From Dehalococcoidia bacterium (lineage in GTDB: Bacteria > Chloroflexota > Dehalococcoidia > Lucifugimonadales > SHYT01): DNA of 64,000 nucleotides. Positions within the stretch are counted from its first letter, which is position 1. Each line of letters begins with the position of its first letter. Below the pieces are notes generated by a model. That model searched no databases and was not told the origin of the DNA. It saw nothing but the letters and a program-made list of their open reading frames with translations. Below, in pieces: positions 63,950 to 64,000 of the stretch. The position numbers and the translations under genes were made by a program. The stretch is from NCBI GenBank assembly GCA_009692665.1, contig SHYT01000001.1, positions 62,001 to 126,000 on the forward strand, read 5' to 3'.

Positions 63950-64000
63950 GCGCTTTTCCGCCTTTTGGTGAGTTGCGAACGAGGGTGAGGCTAGCACACA

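Overview
The window is a GC-rich bacterial chromosome segment with few mobile genes. The gene set (hopanoid biosynthesis genes, a four-gene pyruvate dehydrogenase complex, rpoB-rpoC without a preceding rplJL, cobalamin-dependent MetH, CvpA, small SHOCT-type membrane proteins) suggests a free-living member of Chloroflexota, possibly related to Dehalococcoidia. That placement is inference from gene content and feel of the sequences; no 16S gene is present.

Layout. 1-5.4 kb (minus strand): a partial response regulator, an oligopeptide ABC transporter (two permeases and a lipoprotein binding protein) and prfB with its programmed +1 frameshift. 5.7-6.2 kb: tRNA-Phe, tRNA-Gly and tRNA-Leu separated by strong terminators, followed by about 1 kb of gene debris (a C-terminal tail that may come from an integrase, a LamG-domain tail, a 189-bp repeat). 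7.2-19.7 kb: housekeeping and repair genes (trmD, mutS, recQ, uvrB) with a frameshifted hydrolase, a SnoaL protein carrying a histone-H1-like tail, a TlpA-like lipoprotein and a lipoprotein serpin. A second, inverted copy of the 189-bp repeat closes this block. 20.4-25.6 kb: a polyproline lipoprotein, small membrane proteins, tatA, tatC and tatB, and an RlmD-Maf fusion. 25.9-30.9 kb: lpdA, pdhA, pdhB and pdhC, with dispersed repeats between the genes. 31-42 kb: CinA-like protein, metH, cupin, a 2-hydroxyacid dehydrogenase, a DUF47-PiT phosphate transporter pair flanked by truncated phoU and response-regulator remnants, an AEC permease, a P450 and CvpA. 42.8-51.6 kb: tRNA-Asp, two small SHOCT-like membrane proteins, and rpoB-rpoC with a readable promoter and terminator.

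51.7-64 kb is a minus-strand hopanoid locus. In transcription order it reads: polyprenyl diphosphate synthase, hpnH, hpnG, a truncated hpnA joined to a truncated squalene-hopene cyclase, a YjbQ-family gene, hpnC, hpnD, hpnE. It continues without a break into a 2-hydroxyacid dehydrogenase lacking canonical catalytic residues, an FGGY sugar kinase, a class II aldolase, an unknown 122-aa protein and a sugar-nucleotide-type epimerase. HpnC/D/E would make squalene from farnesyl diphosphate, SHC would cyclise it, and HpnH/HpnG would add and trim the adenosyl-derived side chain. The cyclase present here lacks its catalytic half, so the pathway is broken at this locus unless an intact copy lies elsewhere.

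The main points for a second look are the hpnA/shc deletion scar, the pho-regulon scar around the PiT transporter, the inverted 189-bp repeats carrying a DnaA-box sequence, the sugar module coupled to hpnE, and several fusions. Three genes look interrupted by single-base indels. These could be real decay or sequencing errors, which the sequence alone cannot decide.
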